A stretch of 15,306 bases of DNA from an uncultured cyanobacterium. GTDB lineage: Bacteria > Cyanobacteriota > Cyanobacteriia > PCC-6307 > Cyanobiaceae. Location of the stretch: assembly GCA_903921295.1 (NCBI GenBank), contig CAIXOZ010000104.1, positions 1 through 15,306 on the forward strand. The letters run 5' to 3'. A program made the translations under genes and the position numbers. Of this stretch, positions 13,673 through 15,306 are shown piece by piece. Under the pieces are notes generated by a model. It was not told where the DNA came from and did no database searches. It was given only the letters and a program-made list of their open reading frames with translations. Each line of letters begins with the position of its first letter. The first letter of the stretch is position 1.

Positions 13673-14350
13673 TCATTCGGGCGCATCGGCGCCTGTTTCA
13701 GCCTCCGGTCCTGGCTGCAGCAGCCGCGAGAGCCGGTGTTCGAGTTCCTCGACCGTGCTCAGCTGATCCGCGAGGGTCTGGGCCGCCAGTCGCAGCTGGC
13801 CGAGATTGCCCTCCGCCTCCTGCCCCTCCCAGCGCGCCAGTTGCTGCTCCAGCCGTTGCTGCAACCGCTGGCTCAGGCCATGGAGCTGGGTCAGGGTGCG
13901 CTGGGCCAGGGCGCGGCCGCGTTCGATCGTGCCCGGATCGGCCAGACCCTGTTCCACCAGCCGCCGCGCGGCCGCGATCACGACGCCTGGGAGCCATTGC
14001 CCGAGGGCCAGAGCCCCCTGGCGGCCCGATTCAAGGGCCTGTTCCACCTGCAGGCTGCGATGGCGGCCGGTCTTGCACCAATGGGCAAAGTGCTCGCAGT
14101 TGTTGAACAGCAGGTTGTAGTTCTGCTCACCCAGGCGTGTGAGCGCCCGCCGCAGGGTCAATCCCACCGGTGAGCAATGGGTGTAGGGGACCACGCTCAG
14201 GGGCTGGCCGCGGCTGAATTCCTCGCGTGGGCTGCGCAGGATCTGGCGCCCTTCCAGATAGTGGGCGACGGTTCCATCGCCGAGGTCGATGCCGTGGTGA
14301 TGAAACAGACCGTGCCGGCGGGGAACCTGCAGGTGATCGGCGGCGCTCAA
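13673..14350 (-). CDS. LRAT-domain protein (NlpC/P60-like cysteine acyltransferase or hydrolase)
   Basis: 225 residues from TTG at 14350, the only start codon before the conserved domain. There is no Shine-Dalgarno motif, and the clpX stop is 29 nt away. The first 95 residues form a lecithin:retinol acyltransferase-like domain: DHLQVPRRHGLFHHHGIDLG with His19, DGTVAHYLEG with His30, and FNNCEHFAHWCKTG with Cys85. His-His-Cys is the catalytic triad of the family, whose vertebrate members are LRAT and the H-REV107/PLAAT phospholipid acyltransferases, so an enzyme acting on lipid acyl esters is plausible. Residues about 100-215 are Leu/Gln/Arg-rich and likely helical coiled coil (RLQQRLEQQLARWEGQEAEG); no membrane helix is obvious. 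The substrate and role in cyanobacteria are unknown to me. It lies between clpX and dnaX, probably co-transcribed. Confidence 0.85.
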   Translation of the reverse strand: MSAADHLQVPRRHGLFHHHGIDLGDGTVAHYLEGRQILRSPREEFSRGQPLSVVPYTHCSPVGLTLRRALTRLGEQNYNLLFNNCEHFAHWCKTGRHRSLQVEQALESGRQGALALGQWLPGVVIAAARRLVEQGLADPGTIERGRALAQRTLTQLHGLSQRLQQRLEQQLARWEGQEAEGNLGQLRLAAQTLADQLSTVEELEHRLSRLLQPGPEAETGADAPE

Positions 14351-14379
14351 GGCAGGAGAGGCAAGGCTCTGGACTGCGA

Positions 14380-15306
14380 TCAGGCCGTGGCCTGGGAATC
14401 GAGACCGAGGGCGCCGGGATGGGTGAGAACCTTGGCCTTGGTGCGCTGGTCCACCAGTTCACGGGTGATTGTGAACGTCTTGACGTCCTTGCGCGAGGGC
14501 AGTTCGTACATCAGTTCGAGCATCAGTTCCTCGATGATGCCGCGCAGGGCACGGGCCCCGGTTTTGCGGCGGTGCGCTTCCCTGGCGATCGCTTCGATCG
14601 CTTCCGGCTCGAATTCGAGGCGGACATTGTCCATGCTCAGCAGGGTCTGGAACTGTTTGACCAGGGCGTCGCGCGGTTCGGTCAGGATCGCCTCGAGAGC
14701 ACCGGGATCCAGGGGTTCCAGCACCGCGGTCACCGGCAGGCGGCCGATGAATTCGGGAATCAGGCCGTAGCGCACCAGATCGTCGGGTTCGAGATGGCGC
14801 AGCACCTGCGAGGCCTGGTGGTCGCGGCCGCTGCGGGGCCGGCTGCGGCCATCCGCGGGAACGAAGCCGATCGCATTGCGGCCGAGTCGCCGCTGCACCA
14901 CGTCGTCCAGGCCGACGAAGGCGCCGCCGCAGATGAACAGGATCTGACTGGTATCGATCTGAATGCAGTCCTGGTAGGGATGCTTGCGGCCGCCCTGGGG
15001 GGGGACGTTGGCGATCGTGCCTTCCAGCATCTTCAGCAGCGCCTGCTGCACGCCCTCCCCGGAGACGTCGCTGGTGATCGAGGGGTTCTCGCTCTTGCTG
15101 GTGATCTTGTCGATCTCGTCGATGTAGATGATGCCCCGCTGGGCCTGATCCACATCCAGGTCGGCCTTCTGCAGCAACCTGAGCAGGATGTTCTCAACGT
15201 CTTCACCCACATAGCCGGCTTCGGTGAGGGTGGTGGCATCGGCGACGGCGAACGGCACATCCAGCAGTTCGGCCAGCGTCTGGGCCAGCAGGGTCTTGCC
15301 GCAGCC
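14380..15306 (-). CDS. clpX: ATP-dependent Clp protease ATP-binding subunit ClpX, C-terminal 308 residues
   Basis: Partial: the 5' end lies beyond base 15306, so the zinc-binding domain and the start of the AAA+ module (about 140 residues) are not visible. ClpX unfolds tagged substrates and threads them into ClpP. The piece opens inside Walker A (GCGKTLLAQTLAEL). It continues with the pore loop GYVG (TTLTEAGYVGEDVENILLRL), Walker B (GIIYIDEIDKI), the RKH loop (GGRKHPYQDC), sensor 1 (LFICGGAFVGLDD), PEFIGRLPV and sensor 2 (TGARALRGIIEELMLELMYE). All are intact and end at TGA 14380-14382. The ClpX-specific GYVG and RKH loops exclude HslU. In cyanobacteria it commonly follows tig and clpP, which would lie just outside the window. 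It leads the run clpX, LRAT gene, dnaX. Confidence 0.96.
   Translation of the reverse strand, partial: GCGKTLLAQTLAELLDVPFAVADATTLTEAGYVGEDVENILLRLLQKADLDVDQAQRGIIYIDEIDKITSKSENPSITSDVSGEGVQQALLKMLEGTIANVPPQGGRKHPYQDCIQIDTSQILFICGGAFVGLDDVVQRRLGRNAIGFVPADGRSRPRSGRDHQASQVLRHLEPDDLVRYGLIPEFIGRLPVTAVLEPLDPGALEAILTEPRDALVKQFQTLLSMDNVRLEFEPEAIEAIAREAHRRKTGARALRGIIEELMLELMYELPSRKDVKTFTITRELVDQRTKAKVLTHPGALGLDSQATA
14585..14592. repeat. HIP1 palindrome GCGATCGC
   Basis: Exact copy within clpX; the related TCGATCGC follows directly. Confidence 0.6.

Noticed and set aside
12266..14173. 635-codon plus-strand open frame opposite dnaX and the LRAT gene
   Set aside because: It runs across two recognisable minus-strand genes and their intergenic gap and has repetitive Gly/Gln/Arg composition.

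Overview
The window looks like chromosomal core sequence from a cyanobacterium, most likely a GC-rich picocyanobacterium of the Cyanobium / freshwater-type Synechococcus kind. Evidence: a sulfolipid pair (sqdB, sqdX), a family-2 glycosyltransferase that matches cyanobacterial monoglucosyldiacylglycerol synthase, a Ycf37-like photosystem I assembly protein, a Psb34-like photosystem II assembly protein, a GC-rich base composition, and five copies of the HIP1 palindrome GCGATCGC, which marine Synechococcus are generally said to lack. The genus is an inference; no rRNA or other marker is present. No mobile element, tRNA, CRISPR array or phage gene was found.

Layout. (1) 1-3063, plus strand: the 3' end of guaA, two uncharacterised cyanobacterial genes, and mrdA (PBP2), tightly packed and probably one operon. 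(2) 3093-6691, minus strand: thiG, then a 55-residue Psb34-like gene, sqdB and sqdX. (3) 6777-7310, plus strand: a secreted or membrane-anchored protein of unknown function. (4) 7434-8605, minus strand: rpmI-rplT-ycf37. (5) 8683-11584, plus strand: a SpoIID/LytB-domain wall protein followed 25 nt later by mgdA. (6) 11588-15306, minus strand: clpX (its 5' end lies outside the window), an LRAT-domain protein, and dnaX.

How the genes fit together. Much of the region serves membrane and envelope building in a photosynthetic cell. sqdB and sqdX make the anionic thylakoid lipid SQDG. mgdA makes the precursor of the galactolipids MGDG and DGDG. Psb34 and Ycf37 help assemble photosystems II and I. 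mrdA and the SpoIID protein act on peptidoglycan. The rest is housekeeping: GMP synthesis, thiamin thiazole synthesis, ribosomal proteins L35 and L20, the DNA polymerase III clamp-loader subunit and the ClpX unfoldase.

Nearly every base is coding, and no intergenic gap exceeds about 125 nt. Shine-Dalgarno motifs are rare; clear ones precede only sqdB and mrdA. Several starts are GTG or TTG. I see no obvious new multi-gene system. The most interesting items are the LRAT-domain gene between clpX and dnaX, the two uncharacterised genes between guaA and mrdA, the secreted unknown at 6777, and the very small psb34-like gene upstream of sqdB.
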